This document shows positions 55,101 to 64,000 of a DNA stretch of 64,000 nt, piece after piece; within the stretch, counting starts at the first letter, position 1; the number at the start of each line of letters is the position of its first letter. The notes under the pieces are model-generated. The model did no database searches and was not told the DNA's origin. It worked only from the letters and a program-made list of their open reading frames with translations. The DNA comes from Triangularia verruculosa. Taxonomy: Eukaryota > Ascomycota > Sordariomycetes > Sordariales > Podosporaceae. Position numbers and translations under genes: made by a program. Location of the stretch: NCBI GenBank assembly GCA_033296885.1, contig MU863996.1, positions 1 to 64,000 of the forward strand. The letters are read 5' to 3'.

Positions 55101-55907
55101 GCCAGCGGGGCCGCCAGCCGTGACGTTTCTGTCTTCGGATGTGCCGGACTGGCTGTGGCGCCTACTCTCGCGATCCTGGCTGCCGTGGCCGGACACCGAA
55201 TTGTACACTCCGGTACCCCTGGGAAAGTCAGCGGTGGGGCCGACGATATGGGAAGCTTCGGAAGCTGCTGACCTTTGAGGGAGATGATGATGTTGGTCAT
55301 GGTCGTCCTTGGCGCTGCCATGGCCTGTCACTGTGTTGTAGATGCCACCGCTAGAAGCCTTGGGGAGATCGCCCCAGTATGGTGGGTCGGAGGGTTGCTC
55401 GTGGCTTGGGCGTGGTGTGGTCTCAGTGTTATCGATAGCGGTAGTGGGCGTGGTTTGCCTCTGGCTGACGGCACCGGTTCCAACAGCAGCGGCACCAACA
55501 GTGGCTCCAACGGGCTGCTCATCGACTCTAGTCCTTCGAATGGGGAACTCCTCCTGGCTGTTCTCCTGCGCTAGCTGTCGGGATTCTGACAGTGGCTGTA
55601 CTGGTTGGGATGACCGGTAAGGGATGTCCTCCTCCCGAACATAGGTGCCTCCGCCGACAGCTTCGGACGGCCCGACCCAACGGTCGTTGTTTCGCTTATT
55701 AGGCTCGGGCTCAGTGAAGCCAACGCCTGAATCGGTGTGGGCATGGCCGCGGGGATCGTTCGGCTTGTGGAGCTTGTTGCGCTCGCGGTGATGATGACTT
55801 TGGTCTTGCTCTTCATGGTGCTGCTGGGTGGGCTGCTGCACTGGCTCGTCGGCTGGAGTGGGTGGGATAGAAGCGGGGAATGCCCCGGGAATGTGCTGAG
55901 TCGCCAT
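52134..55907 (-). CDS. Large disordered repeat protein with C-terminal CxxC motif
   Basis: One uninterrupted 1,257-aa frame. It is rich in Ser, Thr, Pro, Gly, His and Gln and probably mostly disordered. Two repeat families are visible. About eight units with YN-x-(L/V)-x-(S/T)G spread through the protein, for example IYNTVTGHGS, VYNTLPSGATSG and PYNKLPSGTPSG. Five tandem units with MSPEV(M/I)(P/S) and xYR/YT lie near the C-terminus (about 1090-1200), such as GMSPEVMPKSYRES. The last 30 residues differ: HRCEHCGQDNDISGYVKQA, with Cys1231 and Cys1234 possibly forming half a zinc site. Lys/Arg-rich stretches (KNKKDKE, RKGSRSEPKERR) occur in the middle. No enzyme domain or signal peptide. Function unknown; the repeats suggest short binding motifs. 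Confidence 0.8.
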   Translation of the reverse strand: MATQHIPGAFPASIPPTPADEPVQQPTQQHHEEQDQSHHHRERNKLHKPNDPRGHAHTDSGVGFTEPEPNKRNNDRWVGPSEAVGGGTYVREEDIPYRSSQPVQPLSESRQLAQENSQEEFPIRRTRVDEQPVGATVGAAAVGTGAVSQRQTTPTTAIDNTETTPRPSHEQPSDPPYWGDLPKASSGGIYNTVTGHGSAKDDHDQHHHLPQRSAASEASHIVGPTADFPRGTGVYNSVSGHGSQDRESRRHSQSGTSEDRNVTAGGPAGAVLAAPLSEIPEGQQKQTFTSPASETNRSNAPPSSLPLDNALVAAPGSAPTDREVDKSRQSVSSSPTQRAFPLSSAKNNRDEDATPTLNNRNNALAGTAALGAGAMAYGVVDKNKKDKEVPSATPSESQAMHSRSASEDHGSRATGGLFSRKSRDDRRNSSVDKHRSRSRSVHGEKKPKVLGIFHRHKDEETPREDTSTYEPPAQSTEHRQEPVLVGSTTGTTKTRNRLRKGSRSEPKERRVSSNSPTENDNLGHNKAKAAAGAAAGAGAFGLMHHKKDKDGKAIEDQPVTTHAVQHQSPTSSSHPTQPAASHAAGNTTQVNQPEKSGTGVAAGLDALKFAHKPDAAHPVTGTATPAGLGTHKHDDPSTPFEHPREPPSPPRNDERGSQSWVPAAVIGTAASGAPSAMKHSKRSSAVNPTTSQHTDTDVVYNTLPSGATSGAQRNSANTSPRGSATHPIDAQRPVANAPGDYNVFVSSGQPLGSSHPLESNKAQRRSSAQEPTYNHLASSTPSGVALGSGRQSESQGSRGGAVTQEPGTYNHLPSGTASGIATAGIAAAGVAAHRSARGSESTAHQGTVTQEAGQYNHLATGTDSGIKRESGAAEGSRAHNLASAGSSRPSQNRTDSGPYNKLPSGTPSGVKIKPKENSRRATEPAVHAHGQHSADRNVSLPAGQTGAVLSQHHQSHPSNIDTRADDLKDLPLPASSSSPTNAHTSSHHTVVSPPVHAPETGKATNPPPAAGQSITPHVTPFPSTVKGMSPEVMPKSYRESASKPHEQAHTSSHHTGVSPSIYAFPETGKAINPPAAGQAATPRFTPFPNTVKGMSPEVMPESYRESTSKPHEQGMSPEVIPEAYRESVSRPSHQEMSPEVMPNTYRSSVPRESNPSARGMQAMQSNEMSPEVMSKEYTEKVTGQNKFVGPALAAATGAWAATAGPSSGKERNVGLGGGVANVPQGKVMHRCEHCGQDNDISGYVKQAVAKITGVDKF
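52380..52836 (-). repeat. Tandem MSPEVMP-type coding repeat (five units)
   Basis: Five related units of about 20-70 codons within the disordered protein. Each carries MSPEV followed by a Tyr-Arg-Glu-Ser-like tetrad. The first two share the tail SKPHEQ, and a longer duplication of about 60 codons (containing AHTSSHHTGVSP-like sequence) precedes them. Confidence 0.75.
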
Positions 55908-56602
55908 ATCGTAACACTTAGGTAGTAGGCACTGTTACCGCGGTCGAGCGTCCGATGGTAAAGGTCGTCAAATCTGCAAGATGTCGTAAACGTCGTCACA
56001 AAATGCAGACGATGAGCAAAGTCTGAGGAGAGAGGATGTACCGCAACGGCGGATAGGGGAGAGAAACAAGTAGTTATGCAGACTATTGGATGCGCATGAG
56101 CGTCATTCTGGGCCAGGCAGAGCTACGTCAACCGCGTCTCTCGATGTGGAATACCTCGATTCCTTTCAATGAGGGACCGGCAATCTTGACATCATCGGCT
56201 TGGTGCGATCGATCCATTGGCCAATCGCGTGTTGTAGAAAAAGCGGGCGCCCACTGTGTCGGTCACGCTTGACGTTGGGCTTGGCACGCTTCTCCAATTG
56301 TTGTGGAAGCACTGCGTCACTGGAGCACTGAATCAGAGTGTTTGGGAGCAGTCTGTTCCCTGATTAACAAGGCGTGGGGAATTCTCTCGTGCGTCAGAGC
56401 TGAGAAGAATCCCATTCGATTGGCTGTCACATGCCGAGTACACTAACCGCGTGGTCCTCTGTTTGGACATGCGTGTCCAAGATGCTGGATGCCTGACGAA
56501 GGCGCGAGATGGCTTGGGCTTGGCAGCTGGGGATCAGGCGAACCCTAACCCTCATTTCGCCTCATCTCCATCTTCATGTTGACATGCATTCAATAAGGTA
56601 GA
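55908..56602. other. Intergenic region
   Basis: Promoter of the repeat protein on one side and 3' flank of the leftward 730-aa gene on the other. No gene recognised. Confidence 0.5.
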
Positions 56603-58928
56603 TTAAAATATCCGAGCATCAACAGTAACCCAGCCTGAGGATACCTCCTCCTCCTCTTCCGAACTGCCATAATCGCTCAGCGCAAACAAACTCCCATAAC
56701 CACTAGCCTCCGACATGATGCTCGCCAGCAATCGTTCACGGCTCTCCATCATCACGCTCGATGTGTTGCTCTCTTTACCTACACCACTCGAACTCTTCTC
56801 ACATAAACTAGAACTAGACCCCAAAATCGACATGGTCTCCCGGTAGTTTTCCCCTCTCCTGGTCCCAAGTTTCAGTCCAACAATCCGGTGCGTGCTCTCC
56901 GTTTGCTTGCTGTCTTCCCGCCCCAGCACCAGGTGAATTTCTTTCTTGGCTCTTTCCTGCGTCTGAGTATCCACAGGTCTTCTCGGCTCCTCCGCAAGCA
57001 GATTTCTGTCATTAATCGCCCTAGCCGTACTCGACAACTTCGATCTCCTCCTCCCTCTCCTCGCGGGTGGCTTCGACCGGCAAGATGCCCCTTCCGTACT
57101 CGTACACGTCATATTCCCGCTGGTATGACTCCCCCCGCTGCTGCTCTCGCATTCTTGATGCTTCTCCTCGTCGTCTCGCTCGTGGCGGCGATGGTATATG
57201 CGCTTCGGGTCCATGTAGTCAAGCGAGAACATAACTCTTCTGTTGGACGATGGCGAGTTAGACTGGTCGTTGTTACTAGAAGGAAAAGAAGAGAACGTGT
57301 CTTCCTCTTGTGGTTGGGGAGGTGGTCTTCCCCTAGAGTTTCCCGCCGGGGTTTGAGCTACCTGCCTTAGAGGCTGGGCTTGAGGTGTTGGCCTTGGAGG
57401 TGGTGCGACGCCGGCACCAATGCCTACACCGACTCCAACGGCAGTGCTGGATCCGGCGCTGACTGTTGGTGCGCCACCGGCTTCAAGCGAGGCTTGATAT
57501 TCTTGTGGGGACTGAAGGCGGCGTATAAAACCGTATTTTGCGATCTTTTGGGGATGATTAGCACCCTCTAGCGAGGCACCACAACGCCGTCTAGTTTTCG
57601 AGGGACAAGGGACAGACATACCTGGTCCTCGGCCTCGCTCTGCAAATCCCTCGTCTCGTACTTGGGCCAAACAATCTTGCTCGTACAGCAAGAGACGCAG
57701 AATTTGGCTCTATCCGGACAAAGCGGCTTTCCAGAGTCGTTTCGCGCCCTGATCTCAGGTGGTTGGGATGAAGACCGAAACATTCCCATGAAGCCCCACC
57801 CAATCTCCCTCAGGCGGACTTCCACATCGAAATCAAAGTGAAGATATCGTCTTAATTCCCGCAGTCCGTCCTCGTTCTTTGAGCCTCTCTTGCTGGCTCT
57901 GAGAATGCCATCAATCAACTCGGCATCAACTTCCCGCTTGACTGTGACAGGACAGGTCATGTTCTCGTAAATCTCCGGCGTCCATAAGTGCAGCTGGGCT
58001 TCTGTCTGTCCGGACCAGTGTGCTGCTCGGTTGTAGGGCAACGACCGAGAGTGGCGGTGCTTGCACTCGCGATGCCTGCGACAGGAGCAGCCGCTGACAT
58101 GGGAAGAGGAAACACGAAATGAAGCCTCAGGTGACTCCGGGACCGGGCAGGCAAAGCCAAGACCAAGCAAAGTCGTAATGGGCGGCCGGTAAGAGTTGCG
58201 ACAATCAGATCTGGGCTGAGGGTAGGTTTCATATGTTAGGGCCTTGCGCCAGCTGCGGAGTTTGCGCTCGTAGGTGACTTTGCTGGCATGCTGAGCATGA
58301 ACTGTGAAGGCTGGGAGAGGATGCCCAACTCCTGTGGCGGCCACTCCAGCAGTCATGTCGGTGGAAATGCCGCTTTCATTACGCATTGCGATGTCAGACA
58401 CAACGTCGTCGCCTTTTGGTAACAAGTCATGACGCTCGCCATTGCGGTAAAGATAGCGAACATTGATGGAGTCGAATATGCGGTTGTGTCGTTGGAGTCT
58501 GGTAATGTCAGTGAATTTTGATCAAGGTTAGGAAGAATCAAAGGGATATCATACTCTCCAGTCACTCGATTGATGTTGAATTGGAGTTTCAAGCTGACAA
58601 TGATGCGGTAGACGGGCCTTGCACTGGGGTCTCCGCGATTGTAGGTACCAGATCTTTCAATTCGCATGACAGGTTCCAGCACACTGACAGAAGCATATAC
58701 GCCCTTGCCGCCTTGAATGCTCTCTTCCAGATTGACGGGATGAATGTGGGAAAGCAGGATTGGTGGCTGCGGAGGGTCTACCGGTTGGGATGGAAGAGGA
58801 GGTGCACCTGCTGGCGATTGAGAATCAGGACAGGCATACTGGCGTTCTGGAGACCTCCTATAAGATCTGCGTCGCCGCCTTGATCTCTCGTCCCGACGGT
58901 AACGATACGACTCGTAGTTCTCGGACAT
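56603..58928 (-). CDS. Unrecognised 730-aa protein
   Basis: Exons 58928-58555, 58498-57622 and 57544-56603 with introns of 56 and 77 nt; the spliced frame is exact. An Arg/Ser-rich N-terminus (SYRYRRDERSRRRRRSYRR) leads into a Pro-rich stretch. A beta-like region follows (YRIIVSLKLQFNINRVTGE, INVRYLYRNGERHDLLPKGDD). The middle holds Cys/His-rich SGCSCRRHRECKHRHSRS and CVSCCTSKIVWPKYETRDL, which might bind metal. The C-terminal third is Ser/Arg/Glu-rich and low in complexity. Basic tracts suggest nuclear localisation. No domain is recognised; convincing as a gene because three frames join cleanly. Confidence 0.72.
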
Positions 58929-61531
58929 TCGAAATCGGGTCGCTGTTAGGTGTGAAGGCTAAGGTACATTCATGGTTGAGAGATAAACGAGTATACAGGG
59001 TGCAGTATTGATTAGGTAGGAAGACGATCTTGGTTATTGTTTTTTGTTGCGCAACTACTGAACGACATCTGGTGGCGGAGCAACATGCTGCAGAGATCGA
59101 TAGGCAGTCGGTTGACCACCAAATTGGGACCGGCTTGGGACTGACAGAATCACCGGGTGGGCATAGCCAAAGTTTATTACAGGAAAAAGAAAAAAGGGCT
59201 GGTTGGAGGCTGAGTATCTAGTGTCGATTCATTTCAACTAGAAGCATCAAAGCCCAAATTAGGTCGGTTCCCTTCCCGTATAGCCGCGGGTAATTATTTG
59301 CAGCCAAGACGTTGATGAACCGGGCCCCGATGGCTCGCGGTGCATGCCATCCCGACGACGAACACCCAAGAGTCCAAGACGGGCGCCAACGCTAGACAAA
59401 CCTAAATTTGACGGCTGACCGCTGCACGAAGTGATAGTGTAGGGCTGATAGGACCGGCAAGGCTGGTGCAGCTGGTGTTAATGCAGCCCTGTGATGCTTG
59501 GCAGAATCAATCAGTGTCGCTTGAACCTTCCATGTGGAATGTGGTGATGGACGATGGCTGGCGTTGAGTAAAATCACTGCTGCAACACAGATATTCACCA
59601 CGGCTTTCTGATGGTCAAGCCGATATAGCTGAATACCAGAGGTCCAGTGCACACCGTACGAGGAAAAAACATGGATTCCGGGTCAAGGTAGTTGCTATTC
59701 CTCTGGACAACCTCATCCCCGGTCAACGCATAAGGATTCACTTGGCCGACATCATCACGCCCTGTGCATTCGGAAACACCGGAGATTCCATGAGAAAATA
59801 TCAGATGAACGCATGACGGAAACAAGCCCGGAAGGGAAAGATCAAGATGAACTGTTATTCAAAGTGGCTGGCATAGCCTTGTGTTGTGATAATTATTGGA
59901 GACTTGGTCTGATGTTGATTCAACCTTCGATCTTCAAATTTTCAAACTTTGACATGTGCCTTCCCCAGATGCGATTCCCCATGGGATGATCGGATCTGGA
60001 CTGGTCGGATCCGGGGAAAATCTTTGTCAATCCCTCAACCCCAGGGGGAAAGAGCCAGTCGCGCATGGCAGAATGAAACCTGCGCCATGCATGAGAGACT
60101 CTCAACATTTCCATCTGATCATGTCCTTGCATCCCACCTGTCTTCCAGGATACGCCTGCATCTTTTTTTTTTTTTGCCTGAAATGCGTGAATCCGAGAAC
60201 GAGGCGAGCACCGCTGCACCAGCGCTAGGCTATCTCCGCGAACACCGAGTCATGTCGGGGATAGCAGCTCCACCGCGCCTCCATGTCCATCCACAATATC
60301 ACCGAATGGACACCGCCTTTGATCATCATCACAATTACGAAAGCCGTCTCAGCTGAGTTCTTCGCTGCATTCACGAGCCCAGACCGTCGCTAATATTTGC
60401 CATGCCGAGGCCTCCCAAACATCAACCAGATCTCGTGATGTTACAGTCAGCTGACAAAGGGAGCCATGCCGAACGGCATGTCGCAAAGAACAAAATCGCG
60501 ATATCAAAATTTTCAAATAGATGCTTGGGAAAAGATCATCCTGAGCGTTAACGAGCTCCCGAACTACTGTTACAGCCCGAACTCCATAGGTGGGAAGCTC
60601 TGAGCTAGGCCGGCACTCGTAATAAGCTCGACATGCAATCCTGGCGCTCTCAACTGTTTCTCCTTGACCCGCCGCAAGGTTATCATATCGGTAGAAGCAA
60701 ACACAAGCAAGACACCAGGTACATGCATCATCTCATGGAAAGCTGCCTACTAAAGCTTATGCCGTTTGGAGAAAAAGCAACAAATAACATCAGCTTTATG
60801 TCAACCGCCTACACTTGAAGTTACGTGGAATTCATTAGTAGGAGAGTAGGTACCCGGTCAGGTCTCTCACTACTCACTGCCGACGTTTTAATCCGCAGCG
60901 CGCTGGGTAGCCCCGAGAGTATGGCCGCCCCAAGATGGAGAAGCATCAAGTAACCCACTCGCACACGTCATTTCGATGTTTGAGCCAGAGCATTGGAAAC
61001 CTCTCGGCTCTTCCGAGTCTGTCCGATCTTGGGTGTCTCTCCGCAAAAGCGATCTCGGCGGCAAGGTCGAACCCCAGATATGCACAGGGGAAAGTGGAGA
61101 TGGACAAGTGCATGGGAAGAGGCCACAGGCCACGAGGACAGCAAAGCATCACGGAACATGGAGTGTTGTGGAGGAAGTTCACCGGGGTAGACGGGGTAGG
61201 GTCGGGGCCGAAAACTCGTCGAAGCTCAGGGGAACAACAGGTATATTATACCCATTCCCAGCCCAATCATCGCCAGGTTTCCCATTTTCTAATCTGATTC
61301 TCAGACAACAGAGGGCTGAGACTCAGACATTCCCATCGCCAAGGGATTGGAATTATTGGAAGTATTTATCACCTCTTTCCATACCTCGTCTCAGTCCTTC
61401 TCCCTTACTTCTTCAGTCTCCTTATTGTCTCACACCATCACCGACGACAAAAGAGAACCGAACCACCGCCGACTCTACAACACCCACCATCATCAAACAC
61501 AACATCAACACCACTTAATCAATCGGTCAGC
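58929..61531. other. Long divergent intergenic region upstream of the hexose transporter
   Basis: 2.6 kb without a recognised gene. It holds a run of 13 T at 60163-60175 and CreA-type motifs near 61072-61187. A TATA-like GTATATTATA lies at 61241-61250, and a pyrimidine-rich leader covers about 61375-61440 before the transporter ATG. The frame at 60976-61518 is this leader read as protein. Confidence 0.5.
61072..61187 (+). promoter_or_regulatory. Possible CreA/CRE-1 sites upstream of the hexose transporter
   Basis: CCCCAG at 61072-61077 (CTGGGG on the other strand) and CCGGGG at 61182-61187 both match the SYGGRG consensus of the carbon-catabolite repressor. Short G-rich repeats (ACGGGGTAGG) follow. 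The motif is short and common, so this is suggestive only. Confidence 0.3.
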
Positions 61532-63205
61532 ATGCCCGGTAGCACAGCACCCCCAGCTGGGGCTGACACCCTCAGGGTCGAAGCCCCCGTGACCCTAAAG
61601 GCCTACCTCATGTGCGTCTTTGCCGCCTTTGGTGGTATCTTCTTCGGTTACGATTCCGGATATATTGCCGGTGTCATGGGCATGGACTTCTTCATCAAGA
61701 CCATCGAGGGCCCCGACGCCATCGTCCTCCCCGCGTGGAAGAAATCTCTCATCACTTCTATCCTCTCTGCTGGTACTTTCTTCGGTGCCCTGGCGGCCGG
61801 TGATTTGGCCGACTGGATTGGCCGCAAGATCACGGTTATTCTAGGTTGTGCTGTTTTCATCGTCGGCGTCGTCCTCCAGACTGCCTCGGAGTCTCTTGGT
61901 TTGATCGTCGCCGGAAGACTTGTCGCTGGTTTCGGTGTGGGTTTCGTCTCGGCTATAATTATTCTCTACATGAGCGAGATCGCTCCTCGCAAGATCAGAG
62001 GTGCTATTGTGTCTGGCTACCAGTTCTGTGTCTGCGTCGGTCTGCTCCTTGCCAGTTGCGTCAACTACGGCACCCAGGATCGCGATGACAGCGGCAGTTA
62101 CCGGATCCCTATCGCTCTCCAGATGGCTTGGGCGTTGCTTCTTGGCGGCGGTTTGGCTTGCCTGCCCGAGTCGCCCAGATTCTTCGTTCGCAAGGGCGAG
62201 CTTGAGAAGGCACGCGTCACCCTCGCCAGACTCAGAGATCAGCCCACCGATTCCGAGTACATTCGTGACGAACTCGCCGAGATCATCGCCAACCACGAGT
62301 ATGAAACCAGCGTTGCTCCCGTCGGCGGATACTGGTCGGCCTGGATGATCTGCTTCCAAGGCTCCCTATTCACGAGCAGCAGCAACCTCCGCCGCACCAT
62401 TCTCGGCACCTCGCTTCAGATGATGCAACAGTGGACCGGCTGCAACTTTGTCTTCTACTTCGGCACCACCTTCTTCCAGCAGCTCGGCACAATCTCCGAC
62501 CCCTTCTTGATGTCCCTCGTCACCACTCTCGTCAACGTTTGCTCTACCCCTATTGCTTTCTGGAGCATGGAGAGAATCGGCCGCAGACCTCTCTTGATTT
62601 GGGGTGCCGCCGGTATGGTTGTTTGCCAGTACATTGTCGCCATCATCGGCACCGTCAAGCCCGATGATGACAACTGCGTCAAGGCCATGATTGCCTTCAT
62701 CTGCATCTACATCTTCTTCTTCGCCACCACCTGGGGTCCCGGTGCCTGGGTTGTCATCGGCGAGGTGTTCCCTCTTCCTATGCGTGCCAAGGGCGTTGCT
62801 CTGTCCACCGCTTCCAACTGGCTCTGTAAGTTGCCTCGCACTATTCCTGCGCCATCGTCCCCCGAAAACAAACGCTAACAATTTGTGACAACAGGGAACT
62901 GCATCATCGCCGTCATCACCCCTTACATGGTCGACACAGACAAGGGCAACCTCGGCCCAAAGGTGTTTTGGATCTGGGGTTCTCTCTGCGCCTGCTGTTT
63001 CCTCTATGCGTTCCTCTTGGTTCCCGAGACCAAGGGCTTAACGCTCGAACAGGTCGACCAGATGCTCAACGAGACCACTCCCCGCACTTCTGCCCGCTGG
63101 GTCCCCCACAGCACGTACGCCGGTGGTGAGAAGGCGGAGAAGTCGGTCCAGCATCACGAGGAGAAGGTTGCTTCTTCGGGAAGCGATGGAGACAGCCAGG
63201 TTTGA
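61532..63205 (+). CDS. MFS hexose transporter (HXT/HGT-like)
   Basis: Exons 61532-62825 and 62895-63205 around a 69-nt intron (donor GTAAGT, branch CGCTAACA, acceptor CAACAG); 534 aa, standard for the family. Twelve membrane helices are readable, beginning VTLKAYLMCVFAAFGGIFFG. Sugar-porter signatures: GYDSGYIAGVMG, GDLADWIGRK, EIAPRKIRGA, PESPRFFVRKG, QQWTGCNFVFYFGTTFF, ERIGRRPLL and PETKGLTLEQVDQM. The C-terminal tail is short, so it is a transporter rather than a long-tailed glucose sensor of the Snf3/Rgt2 type. A pyrimidine-rich leader and possible CreA sites lie upstream, fitting glucose-dependent regulation. High-affinity glucose uptake is likely but the exact substrate is not fixed by sequence. 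Confidence 0.93.
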
Positions 63206-63691
63206 GAGAACTGGCGCGGATGGGGAAATTCATAATAGCAGGTGTTTTTGGGTTACATCAGATACCATTTGTTTTCTTGTTTTGTTCTGGGATATCAATT
63301 CATTGGGGGATATGGAGGTAGATTTGGACATGAAAAGGTTATTATTGGGGCATGGCATGATTATCGGCCCATGACATGGATGACTTAATTGAATGAAATA
63401 ATCTGACAGATATATTTTTGTTTTGTCCTCATGGGTGATCTCCTTTCAATCTTGAACCAAAATAATTCCCATCATCTTTTTTGAATCACTCATTCGTCAA
63501 CACGTAGTGTAGTTTCTCATGAATTCAAGCTGGTTTTTCTTGCGCAAGTTCCATAGCGGAAGGATTGAAAGAAACGAGAACGAAGAGGAAAGGGAAGGGA
63601 AGCAAAAGTCCAACAGCGTGATGATGAATCAGTCAACTGAAATGGCATTTTATAAACTAAAAAACAAGAAATGGGCAAAAGTAAAAATGAG
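63206..63691. other. 3' flank of the transporter
   Basis: AT-rich; an antisense frame here has no domain. Nothing else recognised before the tRNA. Confidence 0.5.
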
Positions 63692-63781
63692 TGCGGTTTA
63701 TGTGGATCGAACACATGACCTTCAGATTGACTTCCTGAAGTTGACTTCAGTCTGACGCTCTCCCAACTGAGCTAAACCCGC
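63692..63781 (-). tRNA. tRNA-Phe (anticodon GAA) with a 17-nt intron
   Basis: On the minus strand: acceptor GCGGGTT with AAACCGC (pairs 1-4 and 6-7 canonical; position 5 is G opposite A), discriminator A, D arm GCTC/GAGC, anticodon stem TCAGA/TCTGA, T arm ATGTG/CACAT around TTCGATC. The loop CTGAAG is followed by a 17-nt intron (TCAACTTCAGGAAGTCA) before A38; CTTCAG in the intron can pair with the anticodon region. Decodes UUY. Confidence 0.88.
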
Positions 63782-64000
63782 TGTTGTTGCATTGTGTTAC
63801 GGTGGGGGATTGTCGGCTAATATGGATGTGCAGGGAGGAGCCGTGGTGTGGGACTTGACCCCTGAGTTGGGCTTGGCGCGGAATAGGGGCTGTGAATCAC
63901 ATCTCACCGTCGAGGAACAAAACATGATCGAGTGACGGGGCAGATAACGCGAACATTGGTGCTCTTTATTTTTGAGCCATCAGATATTTAAGCTTAAAAC
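63782..64000. other. Window end, nothing recognised
   Basis: About 220 bases to the window edge with no supported feature. Confidence 0.4.

Noticed and set aside
60976..61518. 180-aa frame before the hexose transporter
   Set aside because: It spans the TATA-like element and pyrimidine-rich leader; translation is Ser/Pro-rich noise.

Overview
The window is nuclear DNA of a filamentous ascomycete, most likely a Sordariomycete close to the Sordariales. The evidence is short introns (about 50-85 nt) with GT(A/G)NGT donors and CTAAC/CTGAC-like branch sites, intron-bearing tRNA genes, and the gene repertoire: PAC1/NudF with LisH and WD40, an XMAP215/Stu2 TOG protein, LaeA-like methyltransferase, LysM proteins, and a GH18-Hce2 chitinase. 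I rebuilt exon structures by joining reading frames at visible splice sites. Every model given as a CDS with exons keeps an exact multiple of three after splicing. The exception is the orphan at 34529-35222, which has only a 3' exon.

Left part (0-20.9 kb): accessory and secreted functions. A secreted tripeptidyl-aminopeptidase-like hydrolase and a berberine-bridge-type FAD oxidase are followed by a tiny eight-cysteine secreted protein, an ankyrin protein and a SET-domain protein. Next comes a chitin-oriented block: a five-module LysM protein, a DUF7136-like surface protein, and a 1,483-residue LysM-hevein-GH18-Hce2 chitinase of the killer-toxin-like class. An AT-rich, repeat-scarred gap and a LaeA-like methyltransferase end this part.

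Middle (22.4-31 kb): one 2,818-residue NRPS-derived protein on the minus strand. Its domain order is NRPS-like (T, A remnant, T, E, C, A, T, C, T, Ser/Pro-rich tail). Read by eye, all four carrier domains lack the phosphopantetheine serine, both C domains lack the HHxxxDG histidines, and the A domain lacks the P-loop-like core. Yet the frame is open for 8.5 kb with only two small introns. This looks like a conserved non-catalytic pseudo-synthetase rather than a decaying pseudogene, and it is the main discovery candidate. The next 3 kb hold no gene I can support.

Right part (34-64 kb): mostly housekeeping or conserved genes. They include two intron-bearing tRNA-Gly(CCC) genes, an orphan acidic protein, a crystallin-fold-like protein and a membrane-anchored metallophosphoesterase. 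A head-to-head pair of microtubule plus-end regulators (Stu2/XMAP215 and PAC1/Lis1) follows, then two unrecognised proteins, a TPMT-type methyltransferase and a feruloyl-esterase-like CE1 enzyme. After these come a 1,257-residue disordered repeat protein with a C-terminal CxxC motif, a 730-residue unrecognised protein, an MFS hexose transporter with possible CreA sites upstream, and an intron-bearing tRNA-Phe(GAA).
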